Source: GBS-DC sp037442365 (GTDB lineage Bacteria; Armatimonadota; Fimbriimonadia; Fimbriimonadales; GBS-DC). Taken from it: a stretch of DNA of 16,912 nt. Below the pieces are notes generated by a model. It did no database searches and was not told where the DNA came from. It saw only the letters and a program-made list of their open reading frames with translations. Both the position numbers and the translations under genes were made by a program. Position 1 is the stretch's first letter, and each line of letters begins with the position of its first letter. Positions 1 through 6,555 of the stretch are shown in pieces. Location of the stretch: the NCBI GenBank assembly GCA_037442365.1, contig JBBIQK010000059.1:1-16912 (forward strand). Reading direction: 5' to 3'.

Positions 1-517
1 ACCATGCCTCGTAGAACACCACCGCGCCCGCTGCCGCGTCCCGATCGCGGCTGAATCCGAACAGCGCGTCGATGGATGCGTCGGAGAGTTTTTTATCATC
101 GTGCAGGCGCCGCGCGACGCGCCGACAGAGACCCTTCAGCGCGGAGCCGGGCAGCAGCGGCATCCCGTAGGTGTGATGGAGCCGCAACCCAATCTCCAGC
201 GGGCTGGCAGTGCCCAGACCGATGGCAATCGGCGCGACTGCCTTCACAGCGAAATTAATGCGCACGCCCCACGCGGGCGACTGCTTCGCGAAATCCTGCC
301 AGCGTGTGAACGCCGCGCGGTAGCATTCGGACGCCTGCACCCTAAGCACGCTCTCCAGCAGTTGCTCTTCGGGCATTTGGGCGCTGTTGTCGCGCTGTTT
401 GGGCTTGTGCGCCGTCAGGTAGCGCTGCAGGAGCAGCCCCGCATGCGTGTGCGGCTCTGGCTTCAAGTCTTTGAGCGCGTCTCTGCGTGCAGGAACACCG
501 CTTTCCATTCTATTCAT
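1..517 (-). CDS. cmr6: CRISPR type III-B RAMP protein Cmr6 (3' end cut by window edge)
   Basis: Cmr6 is a Cas7-like RAMP subunit that caps the backbone of the type III-B Cmr complex. The visible 172 residues show the family pattern: a helical N-terminus, then a RAMP fold with IGLGTASPLEIGL (about 99-111), a short loop and GMPLLPGSALKGL (about 118-130), which is the conserved P-x-S-x-x-K-G element. LFGFSRD...AGAVVFYEAW follows (152-172). The reading frame runs off the window at base 1, so the C-terminus is missing. The start is ambiguous. ATG at 517 overlaps the cmr5 stop by 8 bases but lies only 2 bases from GGGAGG. ATG at 508 is 11 bases from the same Shine-Dalgarno and 1 base past the stop. 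It is the last gene of the Cmr operon seen here. The family call is firm. Confidence 0.93.
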   Translation of the reverse strand, partial: MNRMESGVPARRDALKDLKPEPHTHAGLLLQRYLTAHKPKQRDNSAQMPEEQLLESVLRVQASECYRAAFTRWQDFAKQSPAWGVRINFAVKAVAPIAIGLGTASPLEIGLRLHHTYGMPLLPGSALKGLCRRVARRLHDDKKLSDASIDALFGFSRDRDAAAGAVVFYEAW

Positions 518-917
518 CGCCTCCCGATTTCACGCCCAGCACCGACACCGCGAACCGCTTGAAGTAGACCCACGCCTGCAGTACGCGGCGGGTGTAGAGC
601 ATATATTGCAGCGCATTGGCGTTCAGGATCGCCTTCAGGATTGGATCGTCCGCGCCGCCCCTGCCGTCCGTCTCGATGCCCAGAATCTTGCCCACATGCT
701 GGAGCATGTGCTGGTACGCCTGTGCGCGCGCTTTCTCGTCGCTCTGCGCTTTGTCGGCGCAGAAGGCAATCGCCTGACACAGCCCGCAGGTACGCACCAG
801 CACGGGGAACTCATGGCACAGCCCGCCATAGATGCGCTTCACGGTATCGTTCTTGTCCGAAACCTCCCGTACCAGCTCAAGCGCCTGCTCCATCGCCTGT
901 TGCGAGTAGGTTTTCAT
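510..917 (-). CDS. cmr5: CRISPR type III-B small subunit Cmr5
   Basis: Cmr5 is the small all-helical subunit (Cas11-like) that lines the target-RNA groove of the Cmr complex. The protein has 135 residues, normal for the family. It shows the typical pattern: an A-x-x-A-x-x-x-V helix at the N-terminus, Y30-GGLCHEFPVLVRTCGL with the conserved FP and GL (37-46), a helix ending in HMLQHVGKILG, and a C-terminal Y-x-x-x-x-R-x-x-x-x-W-x-x-x-F-K-R-F-A segment (107-123). An upstream in-frame ATG at 938 exists. The start at 917 is preferred because its ATGA overlaps the cmr4 stop by 4 bases, which suggests translational coupling, and because homology begins there. Cytoplasmic. Confidence 0.93.
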   Translation of the reverse strand: MKTYSQQAMEQALELVREVSDKNDTVKRIYGGLCHEFPVLVRTCGLCQAIAFCADKAQSDEKARAQAYQHMLQHVGKILGIETDGRGGADDPILKAILNANALQYMLYTRRVLQAWVYFKRFAVSVLGVKSGGDE

Positions 918-1738
918 GGGCGCATCACCACCCTGCACACGCCGCGTCCGATGCTCGCGTCGCCGCCAATCTGCAGCAGCCGCTCATCCCCCAGCGCGCC
1001 CAGCGCGGGCTCCTTCTGTGTCGCCGCGACGAACCCGTAGAAGATGGCTTCGGCGGGAACCGCCTCTTCGTACCACAGCCCGCCCTCAGCAACAGTCTTG
1101 GTCTCGTCTTGCAGGCGTACGCGGGCGTTAATCTCGGTCGCCGTCTCGCTGAGGAAGTTGAACACCTCATCTGAAAGAATCACGAACTGGCGGCTGAGCG
1201 CAGGCAGTCCGAGTGCATTGCTGACAGTTTGCGCGATTGCCCCCGCCTCTGGACTACTTTGCAGACTCAGGTCGATGTCTTCCAGATAGATTTTGCCGTT
1301 GTGCGCGAGGGTTGTGTCGGGCGGCGCGAGCGCGGTTGTGCGTGCAACCCCAAGCGCCAGATTCGCGATCTGCTTGAACTCTCCCATGTCGAACGCCTGC
1401 GCGCGCTGTTGCAGCTGGCGCAGGATGAGCGGGCAGGTCGCGTAGGCGAACACGCCGTAAAAGCTGCGCACGGGCAGGCACAGCAGGCGCAAATCGGTGA
1501 ACACCCACGCGCCTGCGGCGTCCTGATTCCCGAACGCCCGCTTAAGCCAGTCCTCTTCCTCATCGCCCGTGCGAAACAGGTCGCGCAGCACGCCCTTGAA
1601 CGCCGATGCGGGCACGAGTGGGAAGCCCGTCGCCTTCTCGCGGGCAATCGGCAGGTCAACATTCCCCACCGCCTGCCCCGTGCCCACATGCAGGGGCGTG
1701 AGCGCGTGCAACAGTACCATGCGCTTGTCCTTAATCAT
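914..1738 (-). CDS. cmr4: CRISPR type III-B backbone and target-RNA cleaving subunit Cmr4
   Basis: Cmr4 (Cas7 group) forms the filament of the Cmr complex and cuts bound target RNA at 6-nt intervals. It has 274 residues, close to the usual length. The N-terminal RAMP strand is LLHALTPLHVGTG (9-21). It is followed by VDLPIARE (27-34), where D28 aligns with the catalytic aspartate known in this family (D26 in Pyrococcus furiosus). Then come GFPLVPASAFKGVLRD with the P-x-S-x-x-K-G motif, and FGNQDAAGAWVFTDLRLL with LPVRSFYGVFAYATCP, both highly characteristic. Target RNA cleavage is therefore predicted to be intact. A strong AAGGAGGTGA sits 3 bases before the start. The ATG overlaps the cmr3 stop by 4 bases (ATGA). 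Confidence 0.96.
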   Translation of the reverse strand: MIKDKRMVLLHALTPLHVGTGQAVGNVDLPIAREKATGFPLVPASAFKGVLRDLFRTGDEEEDWLKRAFGNQDAAGAWVFTDLRLLCLPVRSFYGVFAYATCPLILRQLQQRAQAFDMGEFKQIANLALGVARTTALAPPDTTLAHNGKIYLEDIDLSLQSSPEAGAIAQTVSNALGLPALSRQFVILSDEVFNFLSETATEINARVRLQDETKTVAEGGLWYEEAVPAEAIFYGFVAATQKEPALGALGDERLLQIGGDASIGRGVCRVVMRP

Positions 1739-2931
1739 CGTTCACCTCCTTGGGGTTCCCAGACTCCCCAGAGCGCGAGTCCGAACCCCGCTTGTCGGGG
1801 GCGGTCGCCGTTGTCTTCGCGCCCGTTTTGATACTTGCCGTCGCTGACCGAATGGAGCCAGCCTCTGTCTGCCAGTATGCTGGGGTCGCCCTCCAGCACT
1901 TCGAAAAAGTAGACCGACCCCGCGGGGGCGTACCATTGCACGGGTCGGGGTCCGAAACAGCTGGGGCGCAGGCTCCAGCCGCTGATGGCAGTGCGGCGGG
2001 GCACAGCGGCGGCAATCAGGCGCAGCGTGAGCCCCTCCAGCTCTGGCGGCGTCCCGACAATCCGCGGCGCGCCGTTCTGATTTTGCTTCTGCAGCCAGCC
2101 GGGCAGCCAGCCGTGCGTAAAGTAGGCGGGCGTCGCCAGGTACATCCGCACATAGCGCGCCGCGTGGAGCCGCTCTCGCAAACTCGGCGGGCATTCCAGC
2201 CAGCGGGTGTACGGTTCGATATACGCCAGTCGCCGCTCGCCCCCAAACGGCGCGACGCCGCTGATGACGCCCGTATAGTTCGTGCGCACCTTCGCCACGA
2301 GGCTCCACTCCACCAGCGAGGCGTCGTCGTCGCGCTCCTCGTAGGCGCGGTACTCTACCGTGAAAAGGTTGCTCTCTTCGGCGACGCCTGTAGCGTCCTC
2401 GATCCCCACATGAATGCGCCGATCGATGGGCGGGGGTGCTACTTCTGTCAGGGATTCGGGCGCCTCGCCCTCCAGCCACTGGCGCAGCTCGTCCCACTGC
2501 CAGAAGGCGTAGCCGCGCGCGGGCTTCTCTTTTTCGGGGGCGGCGGCAAGCAGCGGGCGGACGCCGTAGTAGTAGTCGGGCAGGTCGCAGCCCTCGCCGT
2601 CGCGGAGGCTCATTTCGGGCAGCAGGCGCACGACGCGGGGCGGCTCCCCCACCACCAGCGCGTCGGCGGGCGCGGGCAGCACGAACCCGTCGCCGCGCAC
2701 TGGCAGCGGTCCGTACACATCGGGTTCGGAGAAGATGCGCTTGCGGTCAATCTCTTCCCAGTCCACGCCCTGCAGGTTGCCAATCAGCGTGCGCAGCAAG
2801 CCCGCGACAGTGTTGGGCGGCGGGATGGGCAGGCTCCGCGCCGTGAGCGCGCCCGGCTCGTTGCCGAACGGTCGCCCATCGCGAAACAGCAGGCTGTCCA
2901 GCGCGCGAATGCGCACAATGTGTTCGTTCAT
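1735..2931 (-). CDS. cmr3: CRISPR type III-B RAMP protein Cmr3
   Basis: Cmr3 (Cas5 group) binds the 5' handle of the crRNA and pairs with Cmr2 in the complex. The 398-residue protein begins with the family signature LDSLLFRDGRPFG (11-23), followed by SLPIPPPNTVAGLLRT (33-48), the conserved P-x-P-x-T-x-x-G element. It ends with the RAMP glycine-rich segment GFGLALWGVW (382-391). The frame is open upstream to 3312, but that stretch overlaps cmr2 and has no family similarity. The ATG at 2931 overlaps the cmr2 stop by 4 bases and has GGAGG and AGGAG sites immediately upstream, so it is chosen. Third gene of the Cmr operon. Confidence 0.95.
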   Translation of the reverse strand: MNEHIVRIRALDSLLFRDGRPFGNEPGALTARSLPIPPPNTVAGLLRTLIGNLQGVDWEEIDRKRIFSEPDVYGPLPVRGDGFVLPAPADALVVGEPPRVVRLLPEMSLRDGEGCDLPDYYYGVRPLLAAAPEKEKPARGYAFWQWDELRQWLEGEAPESLTEVAPPPIDRRIHVGIEDATGVAEESNLFTVEYRAYEERDDDASLVEWSLVAKVRTNYTGVISGVAPFGGERRLAYIEPYTRWLECPPSLRERLHAARYVRMYLATPAYFTHGWLPGWLQKQNQNGAPRIVGTPPELEGLTLRLIAAAVPRRTAISGWSLRPSCFGPRPVQWYAPAGSVYFFEVLEGDPSILADRGWLHSVSDGKYQNGREDNGDRPRQAGFGLALWGVWEPQGGER

Positions 2932-4607
2932 GCTCCTACCTCCGGGTAGTCCGCCAGAAAGCGGGCAATCAGCATCAGCTCGCTGAGCGCGCGCAGGTCG
3001 TCCACCGTTTGCACCCAGTCGGGGATGGCGATATTGGGTTGGGGCTTCTCTTTGCGCTCCAGCACGCGCATCGCCTCGCCGCGCAGGATGTCGGCGCGCG
3101 GGTCGAGCGTGCAGTAGTCGCTCGCAAGCTGGCGCAGCTCGTAGGGCAGCGCGTCGGCAAGCCCCTTGCGGAAAGCGTCCACCCAGAAGCCCCATTCCTC
3201 GAAGCGTTCCCACGGGGTGCGGGCGCGGTTCAGGGCGCCGCTGCGCGGGTAGCGAGCAACGGCGAGCGCGTTGCGCGTCTCTTTGGCGTACTTCTCCGCC
3301 GCGCGCGCCCACTCCAGCGCGACCTGCAGGTTCTCTTTGGCATGCACAATCGCAATCCCCGCCGAGAGTGTGGGGGGTGGCGTGTTCGGCGGCGCAACTG
3401 CCTCCATGCAGCTGCAGAAGGTCTCCTGCAACTTATGGGCACACACCAGCGCGTAGTTCACGGGCAGCAGCGCCAGCACATCGTCGCCGCCGCAATACAC
3501 AAGGTAGCCCCTATGCGTGCTTACAATCGTTGGGACAAGCCTTGCGAACTCATCTACCTGACGGGAGAAGGATCGGTGCGCATCCACACTCTTGAGTGCG
3601 TCCAGCGTCGCGCCCATGCGGTCGCCGTCGGCAGCCAGTATCGCGTAGTAGGAAAGCAGCTCTTCCGAAAGCCCCTTCTCGCGCAGGGCGCGCTGCACCT
3701 TAGTGGCGCACGCGCAGATTTCGCCCATCTGCTGTTCGTTGATTTCGTCTTCCTGAAGCAGCCCGCGTTCCTCGCACAGGCGGCGGAAGTTCGCCTGATA
3801 CACGAGATCGCTCAGATCGTCCACGCCCAGCTCGTTCTGCCGGTATTGCAGTGCGCGGTACGCGTCGCACGCCTCTCCGGGCAGCACATGCTCGACGGCG
3901 CGGAACGCCACTTCGCGCGTCGAGGGAACGCCCCTGCCGCCCGAAACGCGCTTGATGATCGAGATGGCGTCCAGCGTCTCGCGGGGCTTGAGGCGCAGGG
4001 GCGCGCCTCGCGCCTGTTCGGGTGTGCTGAAACCGTCGCCGTGCGCTTCGGTTTTGAACGCGCTGTCCATCGAAGGATCCAGCGGGCTTTTGGGGCGTTT
4101 GGGGTTCAGGGGTGGCTGTTTGAAATCGCGCAGCGATTTACGCCCTGCCAGCAGCTGCTCGAGTCGCTCGCGCGCCTGCCGATAGTCGCCGTTCAGCGGA
4201 ACCCACGCCGCGTAGAACTCCAGAAAGTTCTTCAACTGCCAGTTCACCAGCTCCAGATCAAGTAGCGGGGTCACCTTCGGATCTTGTGAATCCTTTACTT
4301 CCGTGTCCAGTATCTTCAGGCACTTCTCCCACTGCTCGCGCAGGTAGCGGTGCGCCTCTTCGCGGGCGGCGTGCGCGATTTTATGCGGCTCGCCAGACAC
4401 GGTGAACAGCAACTTGTTGGGCGCGCCTGTCCGGGTATCCGCCGGGAAAATCAGCTCGGCTGGATACTGACTCTTCAACCACTCCGCCAGATGCGCTGCC
4501 AGATTCACCAGCAGCTTGGAGCCTGCGGAGAGGTCTGCCGTGCGCCGCGCCGCCGCGATAAACTCCTGCACCGGTCCCAGAGCGATGGTCATGAGGTAGT
4601 TCTGCAT
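2928..4607 (-). CDS. cmr2: CRISPR type III-B Cas10 subunit Cmr2, HD-less, GGDD intact
   Basis: Cmr2/Cas10 is the large subunit of the Cmr complex. On target RNA binding its Palm domains make cyclic oligoadenylate from ATP. The 559-residue protein starts directly with the first Palm-type segment, ALGPVQEFIAAARRTADLSA (9-28), followed by GSKLL. The usual N-terminal HD nuclease domain is absent, so it is much shorter than HD-containing forms of about 800-900 residues. PKSPLDPSMDSAF (172-184) matches the linker typical of Cmr2. The cyclase Palm is intact: ILAADGDRMG (323-332), then YLVYCGGDDVLALLP with GGDD at 373-376, then SAGIAIVHAKENL and an AEKYAKE helix. A clear AAGGAGG lies 6 bases before the ATG and 11 bases separate it from the cmr1 stop. 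DNase activity is not expected; cOA signalling is. Confidence 0.96.
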   Translation of the reverse strand: MQNYLMTIALGPVQEFIAAARRTADLSAGSKLLVNLAAHLAEWLKSQYPAELIFPADTRTGAPNKLLFTVSGEPHKIAHAAREEAHRYLREQWEKCLKILDTEVKDSQDPKVTPLLDLELVNWQLKNFLEFYAAWVPLNGDYRQARERLEQLLAGRKSLRDFKQPPLNPKRPKSPLDPSMDSAFKTEAHGDGFSTPEQARGAPLRLKPRETLDAISIIKRVSGGRGVPSTREVAFRAVEHVLPGEACDAYRALQYRQNELGVDDLSDLVYQANFRRLCEERGLLQEDEINEQQMGEICACATKVQRALREKGLSEELLSYYAILAADGDRMGATLDALKSVDAHRSFSRQVDEFARLVPTIVSTHRGYLVYCGGDDVLALLPVNYALVCAHKLQETFCSCMEAVAPPNTPPPTLSAGIAIVHAKENLQVALEWARAAEKYAKETRNALAVARYPRSGALNRARTPWERFEEWGFWVDAFRKGLADALPYELRQLASDYCTLDPRADILRGEAMRVLERKEKPQPNIAIPDWVQTVDDLRALSELMLIARFLADYPEVGA

Positions 4608-4618
4608 CGTGCGCCTCC

Positions 4619-5836
4619 TTAGCCCAGCTGAAACGGCACCAGCGCATTCTGAAAGTGCCTCTGCGCGCCTTTGAGTACGGCGTCCAGCACATCGTTTGTT
4701 TGCAATGCTTGCAGCACGGGGTCGCCTTGCGGCGGTTCCAGCGTGTAGCTGCTCCCCTGAATTTGTATCTGGCGGGGCTTGGGGGCATTCATCACCAGAA
4801 TCAGCGCGCCATACTGACCGCCTTGTAGCGCGATGGGCTTCAGTATCACAGGCGACGCCATCCGCCCACTCTCCGCAGGCTCCACGCTTCCCACGAAACA
4901 GAGATTTTTTGCCCCTTTAATCTCCTGATAGATAATGGGCAGTCCCAGAAAGGGTTTTGCAAGACGCACTTTGCCCCGTTGCTCGCTCAAGCGGCACAGT
5001 ACCTGTCGGTAGTCTGCCCATTGGCTGCCCGACATTGGGCTGTAGTCCTTGGCGAAGTGCCCCTTGCGAAAGCGCGCCCAGAAGCGTCCCAGTTCGCGCC
5101 AGGCGCGTTCCGCGTCTGGCATAGGCGCAAATATCCCCCGCGCGCCTGCCAGCGTCGTCCATCCTGGCGGGTTCGCTGCACTCTTCGGGACTGGCAGCCA
5201 CTGGGCGAGGTTCTGTGCAGGCGGCAGCCACTGGCTGGCGTTCTGTCCGACGACGGTCAGCGCGCCGCACCCGCGCCGTGTGCGCGCGCCGACGCCTCCA
5301 AACGCAATCCACGCCTTTAGTGCGGCGCGTACCTCTGCTTTCTGATCACCATTCAAATCAGGGTGAAGCGTCAGCGTCAGGCGGAAGGAGACATCCTTAC
5401 GCCCTGTCGCGGCGGGTTTCCCCTGTTGCGGCTGAAACGGGAAGAGAAAGTAGCTGTGCAGGGGGCCCTCTTTGGGCGTCGCTTTCGGGGCAGTGTCGCC
5501 GTAAGGAACCGATTGACCGGAACCGGAATTGGGAATCTCCACCCGTATCGCCACTTTCCCCGCAGCGCTCCGCTCGCTGGTAGACGCGCTGCCCCAGAGG
5601 TCGGTCTCCGCTGTGTAGAGTTCGTCAACGCTTGCGTAGCGCGCGCCAGCGGTCGCCCGCCACCAGAAGCGCAGATGCCCGCGTATCGCCGCAGGACGAA
5701 TGGGCAGCAACTCGTCTACCTGACCTGTTGCGTAGCCCCCGCCAAACATCGGCGTAATCAGCCGCAGCTCCAGCGTGAGAGTCTCCCCCTTCGCTGGCTC
5801 CTGCCACTCAGGAGCGGGGATATTCACCTTCCGCAT
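4619..5836 (-). CDS. cmr1: CRISPR type III-B RAMP protein Cmr1
   Basis: Cmr1 is a double-RAMP (Cas7-like) subunit that sits with Cmr6 at the 3' end of the crRNA and helps capture target RNA. The 405-residue protein has the Cmr1 signatures in order: LTLELRLITPMFGGG (20-34), PIRPAAIRGHLRFWWRATAG (45-64), a WGS turn (81-83), and the glycine-rich arginine loop FGGVGARTRRGCGAL (179-193). Length is normal. The start at 5836 has GGGAGG 5 bases upstream and agrees with the beginning of homology. It is the first gene of the six-gene Cmr operon. About 100 bases, including a terminator-like hairpin, separate it from the small acidic gene upstream. No strong promoter was seen in that gap. Confidence 0.96.
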   Translation of the reverse strand: MRKVNIPAPEWQEPAKGETLTLELRLITPMFGGGYATGQVDELLPIRPAAIRGHLRFWWRATAGARYASVDELYTAETDLWGSASTSERSAAGKVAIRVEIPNSGSGQSVPYGDTAPKATPKEGPLHSYFLFPFQPQQGKPAATGRKDVSFRLTLTLHPDLNGDQKAEVRAALKAWIAFGGVGARTRRGCGALTVVGQNASQWLPPAQNLAQWLPVPKSAANPPGWTTLAGARGIFAPMPDAERAWRELGRFWARFRKGHFAKDYSPMSGSQWADYRQVLCRLSEQRGKVRLAKPFLGLPIIYQEIKGAKNLCFVGSVEPAESGRMASPVILKPIALQGGQYGALILVMNAPKPRQIQIQGSSYTLEPPQGDPVLQALQTNDVLDAVLKGAQRHFQNALVPFQLG

Positions 5837-5895
5837 CGCAACCTCCCTGTGAGTATGTTCTCGCTGCCATCAGTGACTCCTGCTGGTTTCTGATG

Positions 5896-5925
5896 AAAAA
5901 GGGGGCGGAGCGTCGCGACTCCGCC
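5896..5925 (-). terminator. Rho-independent terminator-like hairpin between small acidic gene 1 and cmr1
   Basis: Read on the minus strand, GGCGGAG pairs perfectly with CTCCGCC across an 8-base loop (stem arms at 5919-5925 and 5904-5910). It is followed by CCC and five T residues (5896-5900). This sits 12 bases after the stop of the 62-residue gene and 60 bases before the cmr1 start. It should end most transcripts from the strong upstream promoter. Partial read-through into the Cmr operon is possible but not shown by the sequence. Confidence 0.7.
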
Positions 5926-5937
5926 ATCTTTGCAGGC

Positions 5938-6126
5938 TTACCAGTCAAAGTCATAGTCGGGCTCGTTGATTTCGTCCCATGCGTCGACCTCTTCGTAATG
6001 CTCCCACTCCCCGTCGTGGTACACATAGTCCCACTCCCGCTCGGCGAGGGTATCCCGCCACTCGGCAAGAGGGTCGAAGAGGTCGTCGACAGGCTCCACA
6101 TGGGGGTCTTCATGCCAGTCCCACAT
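5938..6126 (-). CDS. Small highly acidic protein 1, unknown function (62 aa)
   Basis: I do not recognise this protein. It has 62 residues, 24 of them Asp or Glu, only two Arg, no Lys and seven Trp. It begins MWDWHEDP and contains YHDGEWEH (36-43) and PDYDFDW at the C-terminus. The start at 6126 follows AAGGAGGTGA, a nearly ideal Shine-Dalgarno site, at normal spacing. An in-frame ATG at 6189 lies inside the promoter and cannot be used. The gene is paralogous in layout and motifs to the 69-residue gene upstream (M-x-DW start, DGEW-x-H, PDY). No signal peptide or membrane segment is visible. The charge pattern could suit a nucleic-acid mimic or binding to a basic partner, but that is inference. 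It is followed by a terminator-like hairpin and then the Cmr operon. Confidence 0.75.
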   Translation of the reverse strand: MWDWHEDPHVEPVDDLFDPLAEWRDTLAEREWDYVYHDGEWEHYEEVDAWDEINEPDYDFDW

Positions 6127-6158
6127 TCCGCTCACCTCCTTCTGTAGAGTAGTGAGTA

Positions 6159-6191
6159 TATTATAGCACATAGTGCTATGCTTTGTCAAGG
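6159..6191 (-). promoter_or_regulatory. Consensus sigma-70-type promoter P1 (33-bp repeat copy 1)
   Basis: On the minus strand, a perfect -35 TTGACA (6184-6189) and a perfect -10 TATAAT (6160-6165) are separated by 18 bp. Transcription should start near 6153, leaving a leader of about 27 bases with a strong AAGGAGGTGA before the 62-residue gene. The whole 33-bp block is identical to the one at 6487-6519, while the flanks differ. This conservation points to selection or recent duplication of the promoter itself. Confidence 0.88.
6163..6179. promoter_or_regulatory. Palindromic operator candidate O1 in the P1 spacer
   Basis: The perfect 7-bp inverted repeat ATAGCAC-3 bp-GTGCTAT lies between the -35 and -10 boxes and overlaps half of the -10. 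Because it is upstream of the expected transcription start it cannot act as an RNA hairpin, so binding by a dimeric repressor is the simplest reading. The regulator is not identified. Confidence 0.6.
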
Positions 6192-6244
6192 GGGTAAAAA
6201 CGAATTATCTGTTTGCGCCCCCAGAGGTTTGCTACCGCTCCGTC

Positions 6245-6454
6245 TTATTCATTATCGTAACAGTCATAAACGTAATAATCAGGTGGATCCTCAGGCACTT
6301 GCTCCCAGCGCTCTATATACTCCCGCGCGTAATCGTCGTCTATATGAACCCATTCCCCGTCGATGAGCACCACATCGTCTATGATGAGCGGCTCATATTC
6401 GTCGTAATCTATGGGTTGGTCATCATATCGGTCGTCGTAATCCCAATCGCACAT
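6245..6454 (-). CDS. Small highly acidic protein 2, unknown function (69 aa), paralogue of protein 1
   Basis: I do not recognise this protein. It has 69 residues with 26 Asp or Glu, three Arg, no Lys and many Tyr. It begins MCDWDYDD, carries LIDGEWVHIDDD (30-41) and ends with PPDYYVYDCYDNE. It shares with the neighbouring 62-residue protein the M-x-DW start, the DGEW-x-H motif preceded by a short hydrophobic strand, and a late PDY. The rest has diverged strongly. GAGGAGG lies 8 bases before the ATG at 6454. The in-frame ATGs at 6517 and 6475 belong to the promoter and leader. Base composition is clearly more AT-rich than the flanking genes. It has its own promoter, so the pair are separate transcription units or nested ones. 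Soluble and cytoplasmic by appearance. Confidence 0.75.
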   Translation of the reverse strand: MCDWDYDDRYDDQPIDYDEYEPLIIDDVVLIDGEWVHIDDDYAREYIERWEQVPEDPPDYYVYDCYDNE

Positions 6455-6486
6455 CCTTGAAACCTCCTCAAGCATGGTAGTACCTT

Positions 6487-6519
6487 TATTATAGCACATA
6501 GTGCTATGCTTTGTCAAGG
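6487..6519 (-). promoter_or_regulatory. Consensus sigma-70-type promoter P2 (33-bp repeat copy 2)
   Basis: This copy has the same hexamers as P1, TTGACA at 6512-6517 and TATAAT at 6488-6493, with the same 18-bp spacer base for base. Transcription should start near 6481, about 27 bases before the ATG of the 69-residue gene. It lies 37 bases past the stop of the DNA glycosylase gene on the same strand. Confidence 0.88.
6491..6507. promoter_or_regulatory. Palindromic operator candidate O2 in the P2 spacer
   Basis: Identical to O1: ATAGCAC and GTGCTAT arms around 3 bp, between the -35 and -10 boxes and overlapping the -10. Two identical sites in front of two paralogous genes suggest one shared regulator. 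Confidence 0.6.
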
Positions 6520-6555
6520 AGGTGTTTGCAATTCGCGCTGAGTTGGCTCTGCACT

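Noticed and set aside
2932..3312. Upstream extension of cmr3
   Set aside because: It lies antiphase inside cmr2 and has no Cmr3 similarity; the ATG at 2931 has a stop/start overlap and a Shine-Dalgarno.
1750..4265. Long plus-strand open frames opposite cmr3 and cmr2
   Set aside because: Antisense shadows of well-identified Cmr genes with no recognisable domains.
5808..6113. 101-codon minus-strand frame across the acidic gene and the start of cmr1
   Set aside because: Out of frame with both supported genes, crosses the terminator hairpin, and has a Ser/Thr/Pro-rich shadow translation.
6127..6189. N-terminal extension of the 62-residue protein beginning at an ATG at 6189
   Set aside because: That ATG and the following codons lie inside the -35/-10 promoter block; the shared peptide start of both small genes is only the translated promoter repeat.
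6159..6519. Two 33-bp direct repeats as a minimal CRISPR array
   Set aside because: The copies are 328 bp apart with a coding gene between them and contain full promoter hexamers; there is no repeat-spacer periodicity.
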